Assembly: GCF_013385825.1 (NCBI RefSeq)
Contig: NZ_JACAPG010000002.1
Coordinates: 154,771-218,770, forward strand
Length of the DNA stretch: 64,000 nt
Direction of reading: 5' to 3'
Source of the DNA: Pseudomonas reactans
Lineage (GTDB): Bacteria > Pseudomonadota > Gammaproteobacteria > Pseudomonadales > Pseudomonadaceae
Part shown: piece by piece, positions 39,997 through 49,635 of the stretch
How the letters are laid out: every line of letters begins with the position of its first letter
How positions within the stretch are numbered: the first letter of the stretch is position 1
Position numbers and translations under genes: made by a program
The notes under the pieces: generated by a model
Databases searched by the model: none
What the model was told of the DNA's origin: nothing
What the model saw: the letters and a program-made list of their open reading frames with translations, nothing else

Positions 39997-41532
39997 ATGG
40001 CTAATGAAACGACAGTCCCAAGTGCAAAACCCAACTCTCTCGCTGCTTGGATCAAGCGCCTGGACGATGTGCTGCTGCCTGTGCCCCAGGCCAGCCACGA
40101 CCGGGTGTGCAAAGGCATCCGCGACAGCCGCAGTTCATTGCGAGATATTGCGGAGCTGATGCAAAGCAGCCCGGCGCTCGTGCTCAGCGTGATGCGCGAG
40201 GCCAACAGCCATACCCATGGCAGCCTGGCGGAACCGGCGGAAAACCTCGAAGTGGCGCTCAACCGCCTGGGCCTCAAGCGCGCCGAAGAACTGCTGGCGC
40301 GCCTGCCCTCGGTGCCGGCCAACGAGATCCCCGTGGCGTTGCGCCAATTGTTGCTGGTGAGCCAGCACGCTTCGCAGCAAGCCAACGGTTTGTTCGGCAG
40401 CCGCCTGGCGCGACTGTGGCAGGACATTCACTGGGGCAGCCTGCTGTTTCTGTCGCCGCTGTGGCCGATGGCGGTCGCCTACCCCAAGCTCCTTGAAGAA
40501 TGGGAACTGCGGGTGATCCACAAAGGCCAATCGGCGCGCGAGGTCGAGCAGGCGTTGTTCGGCGTGCGCTTGCTGGACCTGTGCGTCGGCCTGACCGAAG
40601 CCTGGCACCTGCCGATCTGGGTGTCCCAGGGCTACAAGCTACTGATGAGCGAGCAACGCTTGCTGGTCAAGGCGCTGCACATCGCCCGCGAAGACGACCC
40701 ATTGCGCCACCAGCAATTACTCGACGCCGAACCCAATCTGCGCCGCTGGTTGAACCAGCCGGCCAACACCGTGCTGCTGGCCAACGGCCTGGCGATGTCG
40801 GCCCAGGAATCCTGGACCTGCCCGCACACCGAACGCTGGCAACTCCTCACGGCGCTGTACCTGCAACAGCCTCTGGGCGAGGTACAACAACAGGTTCACC
40901 AGCAGGCCGTCACCAGCGCCCGTACCGCCTTGATGCCAGACCTCTGGCACCCGGCGCTGTCGTTGATTTGGCCGTGGCATGTACAAAAGATTCATCGCGG
41001 CCTGCTCCCAGCGCCGCCGCCCACCGCCGAGGCCCTGGCCGTGTGGCGCAAACGCTGCACCGAACTGCTGGTGGAGCCGAGTCGCTTTGCCAACGCCATG
41101 CACTTGACCACCTGCGCCAAGGAAGCCCTGGTGGCCAGTGGCATGCAGCGGGTCATGCTATTAATGGCTGACCGCGCCATGAGCACCTTGCGTGTGCACC
41201 AGGCCGATGGCCTGCCGAAGGATGCGGCCAATTTGAGCCTGGATGTGGTCAACAGTACGTTGCTGCAGCGCTTGCTGGAAAAATCCGCCCAGGTACGCCT
41301 CAACCCTGAAAACCATGCGCAGTTCTCGGCCTTGCTGCCGCCGATACTGCGCCGCCTGTTTACCGGCGAACACCTGTTGCTGCGCTCGCTGAGTTGCAAT
41401 GGCAAGGTGGTGATGCTGATGGTAGCCGACCAGGGCGGCGGGCCGTTCTCGGAAACCACCGTGCAGGCCTTCGGCAAAACCGCCCAATGCATCGAAAAAG
41501 CCCTGCACTGCTTTACCAACCGCAGCGCCTGA
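39997..41532 (+). CDS. HDOD domain protein
   Basis: 511 residues from ATG at 39997. The N-terminal part (about 20-240) is an HDOD domain, an HD-related fold without the metal-binding HD pair: LRDIAELMQSSPALVLSVMR, LNRLGLKRAEELLARLPS. The C-terminal ~150 residues (RVMLLMADRAMSTLRVHQAD, LRSLSCNGKVVMLMVADQGG) look like a GAF-type sensor. HDOD proteins are signalling or stress regulators without a known enzymatic activity. It is divergent from motAB, and the intergenic region carries the FliA promoter for the latter. Precise role unknown. Confidence 0.85.
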   Translation: MANETTVPSAKPNSLAAWIKRLDDVLLPVPQASHDRVCKGIRDSRSSLRDIAELMQSSPALVLSVMREANSHTHGSLAEPAENLEVALNRLGLKRAEELLARLPSVPANEIPVALRQLLLVSQHASQQANGLFGSRLARLWQDIHWGSLLFLSPLWPMAVAYPKLLEEWELRVIHKGQSAREVEQALFGVRLLDLCVGLTEAWHLPIWVSQGYKLLMSEQRLLVKALHIAREDDPLRHQQLLDAEPNLRRWLNQPANTVLLANGLAMSAQESWTCPHTERWQLLTALYLQQPLGEVQQQVHQQAVTSARTALMPDLWHPALSLIWPWHVQKIHRGLLPAPPPTAEALAVWRKRCTELLVEPSRFANAMHLTTCAKEALVASGMQRVMLLMADRAMSTLRVHQADGLPKDAANLSLDVVNSTLLQRLLEKSAQVRLNPENHAQFSALLPPILRRLFTGEHLLLRSLSCNGKVVMLMVADQGGGPFSETTVQAFGKTAQCIEKALHCFTNRSA

Positions 41533-41589
41533 TGCTTGCGCTACAATCGCCGTCTTTTATCGCCAACATTTGTGCCCAGGAGACCTCAC

Positions 41590-42405
41590 ATGCCTGACTT
41601 CTCTGGCTTGCCGCTGGTGATCGAATCCAGCGACCTGCTTGGTCGCCTCGATGCCGAACACCTGATACTGGTGGACCTCACCAGTGCCGCCCGCTACGCC
41701 GAAGGGCATATCCCCGGCGCGCATTTCGTTGACCCCAAGCGCACCCAACTGGGCCAGCCGCCGGCGCCCGGCCTGCTGCCCAACAAGGCTGATCTTGAGA
41801 AACTGTTCGGCGAACTGGGTCATACCCCGGACGCCACCTACGTGGTCTACGACGACGAAGGCGGCGGCTGGGCCGGACGATTCATCTGGATGCTCGACGT
41901 GATCGGCCATCAGAAGTACCACTACCTGGACGGCGGCCTGCTGGCCTGGCTGGAAGAAAAGCATCCGGTCTCGACCGAGGTGCCCGCCCCCGTCGGCGGC
42001 CCGGTCAGCCTCACGCTGCACGACGGCCCCACCGCCACCCGCGAATACCTGCAAAGCCGTTTGGGCGCTGCCGACCTGGGCATCTGGGACGCACGCGGTC
42101 CGCTGGAGTACTCCGGCGAGAAGGTCCTGGCGGCCAAAGGCGGACACATCCCCGGCGCCGTGAACTTCGAATGGACCGCCGGCATGGACAAGGCGCGCAA
42201 CCTGCGTATCCGCCGCGACATGCCGCAGATCCTCGAAGACCTCGGGCTGACCCGCGACAAAGAAATTATCACCCACTGCCAGACTCACCACCGCTCTGGC
42301 TTCACCTACCTGGTGGCCAAGGCGCTCGGTTATCCGCGAGTCAAAGGTTATGCCGGTTCCTGGGGCGAATGGGGCAACCACCCCGACACCCCCGTCGAGA
42401 TTTAA
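41590..42405 (+). CDS. rhdA: Thiosulfate sulfurtransferase (rhodanese)
   Basis: 271 residues from ATG at 41590 with AGGAGA upstream. Two rhodanese domains: the N-terminal one has Asp at the catalytic position (VVYDDEGGGW) and is inactive, the C-terminal one has the loop C230-QTHHRSG. Both length and loop match Azotobacter vinelandii RhdA, whose active Cys is also at 230. It moves sulfane sulfur from thiosulfate to cyanide or other acceptors, cytoplasmic. Only 15 nt separate it from psd, so they may be co-transcribed. Confidence 0.95.
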   Translation: MPDFSGLPLVIESSDLLGRLDAEHLILVDLTSAARYAEGHIPGAHFVDPKRTQLGQPPAPGLLPNKADLEKLFGELGHTPDATYVVYDDEGGGWAGRFIWMLDVIGHQKYHYLDGGLLAWLEEKHPVSTEVPAPVGGPVSLTLHDGPTATREYLQSRLGAADLGIWDARGPLEYSGEKVLAAKGGHIPGAVNFEWTAGMDKARNLRIRRDMPQILEDLGLTRDKEIITHCQTHHRSGFTYLVAKALGYPRVKGYAGSWGEWGNHPDTPVEI

Positions 42406-42420
42406 GGTTTAAGGACAGTT

Positions 42421-43281
42421 ATGAAAAAGCAGTTGTTTATCCTCAGCCAGTACTTGCTGCCGCACCACTTGCTGTCGCGCCTGGCCGGTTGCATCGCCGA
42501 ATGCCGCGTGCGCTGGTTCAAGAATGCCTTCACCACGTGGTTCGCCAAGCGTTATCAAGTGGACATGTCCCAGGCCCTGGTTGAGGACGTGACCGCCTAC
42601 GAGCACTTCAACGCCTTCTTCACCCGCGCACTGAAAGACGGCGCGCGCCCACTGGATCAAACCCCAGGCGCGGTGTTGAGCCCAGCCGATGGCGCAGTCA
42701 GCCAATTGGGCCCGATCGAGCATGGCCGGGTGTTCCAGGCCAAGGGCCACAGCTTCAGCGTGCTGGAATTGCTGGGGGGCGATTCGGCCGTAGCAGCGCC
42801 GTTCATGGGCGGTGATTTCGCCACCATCTACCTGTCGCCAAAGGACTACCACCGCGTGCACATGCCGCTGGCCGGTACGCTGCGCGAGATGGTCTACATC
42901 CCGGGTCGCATCTTCTCGGTGAACCAGACTACCGCTGAAAACGTACCTGAACTGTTCGCGCGCAACGAGCGCGTTGCCTGCATTTTCGACACCGAACGCG
43001 GCCCGATGGCCGTGGTATTGGTGGGTGCGATGATTGTTGCGTCGATTGAAACCGTGTGGGCCGGTTTGGTGACGCCGCCGAAACGCGAGCTGAAAACCTT
43101 CCGCTACGACGAAGCCGCGCGCGCGCCGATTCATTTGGAGAAAGGTGCGGAACTGGGTCGCTTCAAGCTGGGTTCGACGGCGATCGTGCTGTTCGGGCCG
43201 GATCAGGTGAAGTGGGCTGAAGAACTGGCCGCTGGTACTCCGGTACAGATGGGCCAGGGCATCGCCGCACCTAAAGCCTGA
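42421..43281 (+). CDS. psd: Phosphatidylserine decarboxylase proenzyme
   Basis: 286 residues. The self-cleavage motif LGST (G251-S252) near the C-terminus yields the beta chain and an alpha chain whose Ser becomes the pyruvoyl cofactor. SPADGAVSQLGPIEHG, YLSPKDYHRVHMP and GRIFSVNQTT are family motifs. It converts phosphatidylserine to phosphatidylethanolamine at the inner membrane. Follows rhdA by 15 nt. Confidence 0.98.
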   Translation: MKKQLFILSQYLLPHHLLSRLAGCIAECRVRWFKNAFTTWFAKRYQVDMSQALVEDVTAYEHFNAFFTRALKDGARPLDQTPGAVLSPADGAVSQLGPIEHGRVFQAKGHSFSVLELLGGDSAVAAPFMGGDFATIYLSPKDYHRVHMPLAGTLREMVYIPGRIFSVNQTTAENVPELFARNERVACIFDTERGPMAVVLVGAMIVASIETVWAGLVTPPKRELKTFRYDEAARAPIHLEKGAELGRFKLGSTAIVLFGPDQVKWAEELAAGTPVQMGQGIAAPKA

Positions 43282-43291
43282 TCGACACAGA

Positions 43292-43397
43292 CCCTGTAGG
43301 AGCGAGCTTGCTCGCGAAGAACTCAAGAACACCGCGGGCATCCAGAATGCCCGTGTAATCGTTGACGATTTTCGCGAGCAAGCTCGCTCCTACAGGG
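43292..43397. repeat. Long inverted repeat of the GAGCGAGCTTGCTCGC REP class
   Basis: CCCTGTAGGAGCGAGCTTGC at one end and its reverse complement at the other, separated by about 60 nt that include a smaller hairpin (GCGGGCAT/ATGCCCGT). The core differs from the GCCGGCTTGCCGGC class in the other gaps. It lies between convergent psd and serB. Confidence 0.9.
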
Positions 43398-43411
43398 GGT
43401 GGCGTGACGGC

Positions 43412-44626
43412 CTAAAGCTGGCCGTCGCGGTCACGGAAGCCCAGCAGATACAGCACGCCATCCAGTCCTAGTGTCGAAATCGCCTGCTTGGCCGACTGCT
43501 TCACCAACGGCTTGGCACGGAACGCTACACCCAACCCGGCAATCGCCAGCATCGGCAGGTCATTCGCACCGTCGCCGACCGCAATGGTCTGTTCCAGACG
43601 CAAGCCTTCCTTGTGCGCCAGCTCCTTCAGCAAATCCGCCTTGCGTTGTGCGTCGACAATCGGCTCGACCGCCACGCCGGTCACCTTGCCATCCACCACT
43701 TCCAGCTCGTTGGCGAACACGTAGTCAATGCCCAGCTTGGCCTGCAGTTGCTTGGCGAAGTAGGTGAAGCCGCCAGACAGGATGGCGGTCTTGTAGCCCA
43801 GGCGCTTGAGTTCGGCGAACAGGGTCTCGGCGCCTTCGGTCAGGCGCAGGGAGGCGCCGATGGAGTCCAGCACGCTCACGTCCAGGCCTTTGAGCAGCGC
43901 GAGGCGCTCTTTGAAGCTGGCGCGGAAGTCCAGCTCACCGGCCATGGCGCGTTCAGTGATTTCGGAAACCTGCTCGCCCACACCGGCGGCTTTGGCCAAC
44001 TCGTCGATGACTTCAGCCTCGATCAGCGTGGAGTCCATGTCGAACACCGCCAGACGGCGGTTGCGGCGGAACAACGAGTCTTCCTGGAAGGCGATGTCGA
44101 CGTTCAGCTCCTGGGCCACGCTGAGGAATTCGGCGCGCAAGGCTTGCGGGTCGGCCGGTTCGCCGCGCACGGAGAACTCGATGCAACCCTTGCCCTTGTC
44201 GGCCGGAGTGTCCAGTGGCATGCGACCCGACAGACGGTCGATATGGTCGATGTTCAGACCGTACTGCGCGGTAATGGAGCTGACGCGTTGCAGCTGCTCG
44301 GCGGTGACCTTGCGGGTCAGCAGCGTCACGATGTGGCGTTTCTTGCCCTGGCCGGCGACCCATTGCTGGTAGTCCTCTTCGGAAACCGGGGTGAAACGCA
44401 CCTGTTGATCCAGCTTGTACGCCGTAAACAGGATGTCCTTGAGCACCGAAGACGCCTGTTCTGTGCTCGGGATCTCGACCAGGATGCCGAACGACAGGGT
44501 GTCGTGGATCACCGCCTGGCCGATGTCGAGAATGTTCACACCACCCTGGGCCAGAACGCCGGTAATGGCTGCGGTCAGACCTGGGCGGTCCTCCCCCGTG
44601 ATGTTAATCAGGACAATTTCGCGCAA
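43412..44626 (-). CDS. serB: Phosphoserine phosphatase SerB
   Basis: 404 residues from TTG at 44626 (MREIVLINITGEDRPGLTAA) with GGGGG upstream. Two N-terminal ACT-like domains (about 1-180) precede the HAD hydrolase domain: motif I FDMDSTLIEAEV (nucleophile D196), motif II ILSGGFTYFA, motif III/IV VGDGANDLPML. It hydrolyses phosphoserine in the last step of serine synthesis. The double ACT layout is usual in Pseudomonas and longer than E. coli SerB (about 320 residues). Monocistronic, divergent from the HAMP gene. Confidence 0.97.
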   Translation of the reverse strand: MREIVLINITGEDRPGLTAAITGVLAQGGVNILDIGQAVIHDTLSFGILVEIPSTEQASSVLKDILFTAYKLDQQVRFTPVSEEDYQQWVAGQGKKRHIVTLLTRKVTAEQLQRVSSITAQYGLNIDHIDRLSGRMPLDTPADKGKGCIEFSVRGEPADPQALRAEFLSVAQELNVDIAFQEDSLFRRNRRLAVFDMDSTLIEAEVIDELAKAAGVGEQVSEITERAMAGELDFRASFKERLALLKGLDVSVLDSIGASLRLTEGAETLFAELKRLGYKTAILSGGFTYFAKQLQAKLGIDYVFANELEVVDGKVTGVAVEPIVDAQRKADLLKELAHKEGLRLEQTIAVGDGANDLPMLAIAGLGVAFRAKPLVKQSAKQAISTLGLDGVLYLLGFRDRDGQL

Positions 44627-44696
44627 GGCGCACCCCCAGGCTGGAAAAAAACCGCATTCTACCCACTTTCAGTGACCATCGGGCACAGCCAGCGCT

Positions 44697-44724
44697 TTGC
44701 CGGTCCTAGGGCTGTCGCTATACT
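44697..44724 (+). promoter_or_regulatory. Sigma-70 promoter of the HAMP protein gene
   Basis: TTGCCG (44697-44702), 16-nt spacer, TATACT (44719-44724), 36 nt before the GTG start. Confidence 0.55.
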
Positions 44725-44759
44725 GCGCGTCAACTTCACGGACCAAGAGCCGAGCGCAA

Positions 44760-46262
44760 GTGAACCGGCCCACGCCAGTAAAAACCGATAATTTCTTCCT
44801 GCTGATCTTCCGGGCACTGCGCCACCGCCGTGTACCGATCGCATTACGCATCGCCAGCCATAACGTGATCCTGGTCGCCCTGGCCTTGGTGATCTACGCC
44901 TGCGTGATGGGTTTGCAGTTCAAACAGGCCATGCACGAGCAAGCCGACGCCCTGGGCGAGAGCTTGACCACCCAGACCGCCACCTCGGCGACTGAGCTGT
45001 TGGTGTCCAATGACATCCTCAGCCTCAACGTGCTGCTCAACAACCTGACCAAGAACCCGCTGGTGGCCCACGCCGCCATCTACAGCGTGGACAACCGGAT
45101 CATGGCCGAAGCCGGGCAGCGCCCGAAAAACGGCCTGTTGGGTGAGGCCGAAGGCCTGTATTCGAGCAATATCACGTTCCAGGACGTGAAGGCCGGCCAA
45201 CTGCGCATCAGCCTGGACATGCAGCAATTCCAGCAGCCGATGACCATCAGCCTGCAAAGCATGGGCATCTTGAGCGCGATCCTGCTGGCATTGGCCTTGG
45301 CCTTGAGCCTGCGCCTGGGTCGACACATCTCTACGCCGCTGATGCAGTTGCGCATCTGGCTGCGCGATATCGACGAACACACCCCGGCCACTGACCGCCA
45401 GGATGAGATCGGCGACCTCGCCCGCCAGTTGCACGCCAGTTTCGCCCCGGAACCCGTAGTGCGCGAAGTAGAGCCAGAGCCTGAGTTCGACGAAACAGAC
45501 TACGACGACGAGCCTGAGTTTGAAGTGCAAGACGCGCCGGTAGCGGGCCTGAAGCCTGCCACCCGCCAGGCGTTCAAAGCCGAAGAAGACGAGCTGGACG
45601 AAGAAGACCCCTTCGCCGACCTGCGCGACACCTCGGCCAGCGAACCGGCCGTCGCACCGAAGCCAGTCCCGGTGAAGAACACCGAACCCCAGTTCAGCGC
45701 CGTATTGGCTGTGCAACTGGGCGCTCAGGATCAACTGCGTCGCCTGCCCCGTGCACGCCTGACCGAGCTACTGGAACGCTACCGCGACTGCCTCGACCAG
45801 GCCGCATCGCTCTACCAGAGCGAGCTGCACACCCTGAACGACGGCAGCACGCTGATGCTGTTCCACAGCGAAGACAGTGGCGAAGACTACCTGACCAACG
45901 CCATCTGCTGCGGTGAGCTGCTGCGCGCCTTGGGCCATGCCCTGCAGATCGAAGTGGCCGACAGTGGCATCACGCTGCAACTGCAGTTGGGCCTGACGGT
46001 GAGCGATGACCTGTTTGGCATGACCCAGATCGACCTGCTGCTCACCGAGAGCGCCCAGGATGCCCTGGCCCTGTCGCAACACAGCCGCAACCTGTTGCTG
46101 GTGGAGCGCAAGATTAGTGAAGACACGCTGATTCGCCAGCGCGCACGGATCCGCCCGATTGCCAGCCCAGAGGGTGCAAGCTGTGTGGAGCGGTTGATGG
46201 AACCGTACCCGTCGATGCTGGAGCGGCAGTTGGCGCGGATGCACGAGACCCGCAAGCCCTGA
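44760..46262 (+). CDS. HAMP membrane protein with degenerate nucleotide-cyclase-like domain
   Basis: 500 residues from GTG at 44760 (MNRPTPVKTDNFFLLIFRAL as read). Membrane helices at about 34-53 and 164-186 enclose a periplasmic sensor of about 110 residues. A HAMP domain (RHISTPLMQLRIWLRDIDEH) is followed by a very acidic linker (about 225-305) and a C-terminal domain (311-480) whose pattern FSAVLAVQLGAQDQ...ELHTLNDGSTLMLF resembles a class III adenylate cyclase fold. The two metal-binding aspartates are not evident, so catalysis is doubtful. It may be a signalling adaptor. In Pseudomonas this gene regularly faces serB. Confidence 0.8.
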   Translation: MNRPTPVKTDNFFLLIFRALRHRRVPIALRIASHNVILVALALVIYACVMGLQFKQAMHEQADALGESLTTQTATSATELLVSNDILSLNVLLNNLTKNPLVAHAAIYSVDNRIMAEAGQRPKNGLLGEAEGLYSSNITFQDVKAGQLRISLDMQQFQQPMTISLQSMGILSAILLALALALSLRLGRHISTPLMQLRIWLRDIDEHTPATDRQDEIGDLARQLHASFAPEPVVREVEPEPEFDETDYDDEPEFEVQDAPVAGLKPATRQAFKAEEDELDEEDPFADLRDTSASEPAVAPKPVPVKNTEPQFSAVLAVQLGAQDQLRRLPRARLTELLERYRDCLDQAASLYQSELHTLNDGSTLMLFHSEDSGEDYLTNAICCGELLRALGHALQIEVADSGITLQLQLGLTVSDDLFGMTQIDLLLTESAQDALALSQHSRNLLLVERKISEDTLIRQRARIRPIASPEGASCVERLMEPYPSMLERQLARMHETRKP

Positions 46263-46267
46263 TCTTA

Positions 46268-46352
46268 TGTAGGAGCCGGCTTGCCGGCGATGAGGCCCTT
46301 GAGGCCGGTGGTTATGGTGAGATTGCCATCGCCGGCAAGCCGGCTCCTACAG
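46268..46352. repeat. REP palindrome pair
   Basis: Inverted copies of TGTAGGAGCCGGCTTGCCGG and its partner between the HAMP gene and the bidirectional terminator. Confidence 0.9.
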
Positions 46353-46365
46353 GTCTACAGCCAAC

Positions 46366-46397
46366 AAAAAGGCCCGCTGAGTCAGCGGGCCTTTTTT
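46366..46397. terminator. Bidirectional terminator between HAMP gene and pqiC-like gene
   Basis: AAAAAGGCCCGCT and AGCGGGCCTTTTTT around a 5-nt loop; A-run and T-run on the two sides serve both convergent genes. Confidence 0.92.
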
Positions 46398-46413
46398 GTA
46401 TCTGCGATTCAGA

Positions 46414-47124
46414 TCAGAACCTGAACACTTCCATATCCGTGCGAATCGGCGTCGCCATTGGCATCTTCGGCTTCTGCGGCTCTGCCGGCTTGGCCTGCGC
46501 CGGGGCGCTCTGCTTGCGTGGCGCTTCGGCAATCGGCGGCTGGTTGGCCAATGGCTTGAGGGCCACCGACAATTGCTGTGCCAGATGCTGCAACAACACG
46601 CCCTGGGCCTGGACCTGGGACGCGGTGGTGCCGGTGTGTTGTTCCTGCAGGTGCACGATGCGGTTATCGCGTACCTGGCCGCGACGGTCGATCAAGCGCC
46701 ATTGCGCATCGAGGATCGCCGGCTGCGACGTACCGGAGTCAAGACGGGTGATGGTCAGCAACACCTGCACATCCGGGGTAAAACCAGTCGGCGCGGGTGC
46801 CAGCACCACACGCTGGCTATCCAGTTGACCCGCGACCTGGCGCAACATCAGCTGGTTGATGTCGGACGACAAACTGCCCGCCCAACGACCGTCGGTGGAA
46901 CCTTGCAGGCTGCCATCGTTCTGACGTTGCAGCAGGGTTTCGCGTTGCAGGTAGTCGGCGACCACCACCGGGCCCAGCAAGACGGCCATGCCGGCGGTCT
47001 GTGCAGGTTGAGCCGGACTTCCGCTGTCCAGCTGGTACAGCGACACCGGTTGATGTGTGCTGCAACCCGCCAGCCCCAAAAGGCCAGCGAGTACAAAAAA
47101 TAAAGGAAGGCGTGGAGCAGTCAT
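46414..47124 (-). CDS. PqiC-family outer-membrane lipoprotein
   Basis: 236 residues from ATG at 47124. Lipoprotein signal peptide with lipobox LAGC (PLFFVLAGLLGLAGCSTHQP), then the PqiC/ABC auxiliary fold (VSLYQLDSG, VLLGPVVVADYLQRETLLQR, LSSDINQLMLRQVAGQL) and a Pro/Lys/Ala-rich C-terminal tail. PqiC proteins cooperate with MCE-domain lipid transporters (PqiAB) between the membranes. No pqiA or pqiB is near; the gene follows parC on the same strand, separated by 176 nt. Family assignment good, partner unknown. Confidence 0.8.
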   Translation of the reverse strand: MTAPRLPLFFVLAGLLGLAGCSTHQPVSLYQLDSGSPAQPAQTAGMAVLLGPVVVADYLQRETLLQRQNDGSLQGSTDGRWAGSLSSDINQLMLRQVAGQLDSQRVVLAPAPTGFTPDVQVLLTITRLDSGTSQPAILDAQWRLIDRRGQVRDNRIVHLQEQHTGTTASQVQAQGVLLQHLAQQLSVALKPLANQPPIAEAPRKQSAPAQAKPAEPQKPKMPMATPIRTDMEVFRF

Positions 47125-47300
47125 CATCCCATCCAGGTGGCTGCCACAAGGCGAACCACAATGTAATACTAAAAATAACCTAAACACGCTCGGCCACGCC
47201 GGCGCTGGAAAGGCCATATCATCCGTGAATATGCGCCATGACTCCAGCGCCAAAGCGTCGATCTACGCGTTAAATCGTAGATCGAGGGCTCTAATACGCG

Positions 47301-49565
47301 TTAAACCGGCGTTTCCACCAGCAAAGCATCCACGCGCTGGAAGCCGCGAGGCAATTTGTTACCACGCCGACCGCGCTCACCCTTGTAATGCTCGAGGTCG
47401 TCAGGACGCAACGACAGGGTACGTTTACCGGCCTGAAGCACCAACGTCGCGCCTTCCGGGATCACTGCGATGTCGGTCACATACTCTTCGCGACTGGCCA
47501 CCCGCTCGCCGGGAATGCCAATGATCTTGTTGCCCTTGCCTTTGCCCAACTGCGGCAGGTCGCTGATCTTGAACACCAGCAAACGCCCTTCGGTGGTCAC
47601 CGAGGCCAGCCAGTTGCTTTCACGGTCATCCACCGGCCGTGGCAGGATCACCTTGGCGTTGTTCGGCAAGCTCAGCAAAGCCTTGCCGGCCTTGTTCTTG
47701 GCCTGCAGGTCTTCACCTTTCACCACAAACCCATAACCCGCGTCGGAGGCGATCACGTACAGCGCATCATCGTCCGGCAGCAGCACGCACTCGAAGTTCG
47801 CCCCTGGCGGCGGTGTCAGGCGGCCGGTCAACGGCTCGCCCTGCCCCCGTGCAGACGGCAAGGTGTGGGCCGGCACCGAATAACTGCGCCCGGTGGAGTC
47901 GATAAACACCGCAAACTGGTTGGAACGCCCGGCGGCAGCGGTCTTGAACCCGTCGCCGGCCTTGTACGACAAGCCTGTGGCGTCAATATCATGCCCCTTG
48001 GCGGAGCGAACCCAACCCTTTTCCGACAGAACGACGGTAATTTTCTCGTTTGGCAACAACTCGGTTTCTGTCAGCGCTTTCGCTTCAGCACGCTGCACGA
48101 TCGGCGAACGACGGTCATCACCATAGGTTTCGGCGTCTTTGATCAGCTCACTGCGCACCAACTTTTTCAGCTTGGCTTCGCTGCCCAGCAGGGCTTGCAG
48201 CTTGGCTTGCTCCTTAAGCAGCGCGTCCTGTTCGTCGCGCAGCTTCATTTCTTCCAGTCGCGCCAACTGACGCAAGCGGGTGTCGAGGATGTAGTCGGCC
48301 TGAATCTCGCTCAGCTCGAAACGCGCAATCAACTCGGCTTTCGGGTGCTCGGCAGTACGGATGATGTGGATCACTTCATCCAGGTTGAGATAGGCGATCA
48401 GCAAGCCGTCCAACAGGTGCAGGCGACGCTCGACCTTATCCAGGCGGAATTGCAGGCGGCGACGCACGGTGTTGACCCGGAACTCCAGCCACTCCACCAG
48501 CAGGTTGCGCAGGTTTTTCAACTGCGGCTTGCCGTCCAGGCCGATGATGTTGACGTTGACCCGGTAGCTGGACTCCAGGTCCGTGCTGGCAAACAGATGC
48601 TGCATCAGCACCTCGTGGTCGACCCGGCTGTTGGTCGGGATGATCACGATGCGGCAAGGGTTTTCGTGGTCGGATTCGTCACGCAGGTCGGCAACCTGCG
48701 GCAATTTCGACGGCTTGGCCTGCATCAGCGCGGCGATCTGCTCCAGCACCTTGGCACCGGACACCTGGTGCGGCAACGCGGTGACGATAATGTCGCCATC
48801 TTCGATGTGGTACACGGCGCGCATGCGCACCGAGCCCTTGCCGGTTTCGTACATCTTCAGCAGGTCGGCGCGCGGCGTGATGATTTCCGCTTCGGTCGGG
48901 TAATCCGGCCCCTGGATGTGCTCGCAGAGCTGTTCCACCGTGGCTTTGGGCTCATCGAGCAAGCGCACGCAGGCGGTGGCGACTTCACGCAGGTTATGCG
49001 GCGGCACGTCAGTGGCCATACCCACAGCAATACCGGTGGTGCCATTGAGCAGGATGTTCGGCAAACGTGCCGGTAACACCAGGGGTTCGTCGAGGGTGCC
49101 GTCGAAGTTAGGCCCCCAGTCGGCGGTGCCCTGCCCCAGTTCGCTCAGCAATACTTCCGAGTAACGCGACAAACGCGCTTCGGTGTATCGCATGGCGGCG
49201 AAGGACTTGGGATCATCCGGCGCACCCCAGTTGCCCTGGCCGTCTACCAGTGTGTAGCGGTAGCTGAACGGCTGCGCCATCAGCACCATGGCTTCGTAGC
49301 AGGCGGAATCGCCGTGGGGGTGGAACTTACCGAGCACGTCACCGACGGTACGCGCCGACTTCTTGTGCTTGGAATCGGCGTCCAGGCCCAACTCACTCAT
49401 GGCGTAGATAATGCGCCGTTGTACGGGCTTGAGGCCGTCGCCGATATGCGGCAAGGCACGGTCCATGATCACGTACATGGAGTAGTTGAGGTAGGCATTT
49501 TCGGTGAAGTCAGCCAGCGACCGGCGTTCTACGCCATCTAAGCTGTCTGCGAGGATGTCACTCAT
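47301..49565 (-). CDS. parC: DNA topoisomerase IV subunit A
   Basis: 754 residues. The breakage-reunion domain has catalytic Y127 in [15 protein letters not shown]. Residues S87 and E91 in the quinolone-resistance region ([10 protein letters not shown]) are the susceptible type. The C-terminal part is a shortened beta-propeller. With ParE it decatenates daughter chromosomes. It is separated from parE by a phytase-like gene on the same strand. Confidence 0.98.
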   Translation of the reverse strand: MSDILADSLDGVERRSLADFTENAYLNYSMYVIMDRALPHIGDGLKPVQRRIIYAMSELGLDADSKHKKSARTVGDVLGKFHPHGDSACYEAMVLMAQPFSYRYTLVDGQGNWGAPDDPKSFAAMRYTEARLSRYSEVLLSELGQGTADWGPNFDGTLDEPLVLPARLPNILLNGTTGIAVGMATDVPPHNLREVATACVRLLDEPKATVEQLCEHIQGPDYPTEAEIITPRADLLKMYETGKGSVRMRAVYHIEDGDIIVTALPHQVSGAKVLEQIAALMQAKPSKLPQVADLRDESDHENPCRIVIIPTNSRVDHEVLMQHLFASTDLESSYRVNVNIIGLDGKPQLKNLRNLLVEWLEFRVNTVRRRLQFRLDKVERRLHLLDGLLIAYLNLDEVIHIIRTAEHPKAELIARFELSEIQADYILDTRLRQLARLEEMKLRDEQDALLKEQAKLQALLGSEAKLKKLVRSELIKDAETYGDDRRSPIVQRAEAKALTETELLPNEKITVVLSEKGWVRSAKGHDIDATGLSYKAGDGFKTAAAGRSNQFAVFIDSTGRSYSVPAHTLPSARGQGEPLTGRLTPPPGANFECVLLPDDDALYVIASDAGYGFVVKGEDLQAKNKAGKALLSLPNNAKVILPRPVDDRESNWLASVTTEGRLLVFKISDLPQLGKGKGNKIIGIPGERVASREEYVTDIAVIPEGATLVLQAGKRTLSLRPDDLEHYKGERGRRGNKLPRGFQRVDALLVETPV

Positions 49566-49635
49566 GCGGGCCTCATCATTTGGTAAGACGCAGCGAAAAT
49601 GTCGCGACGTCGGGTCAATTCAAGAAAATTCAAAT

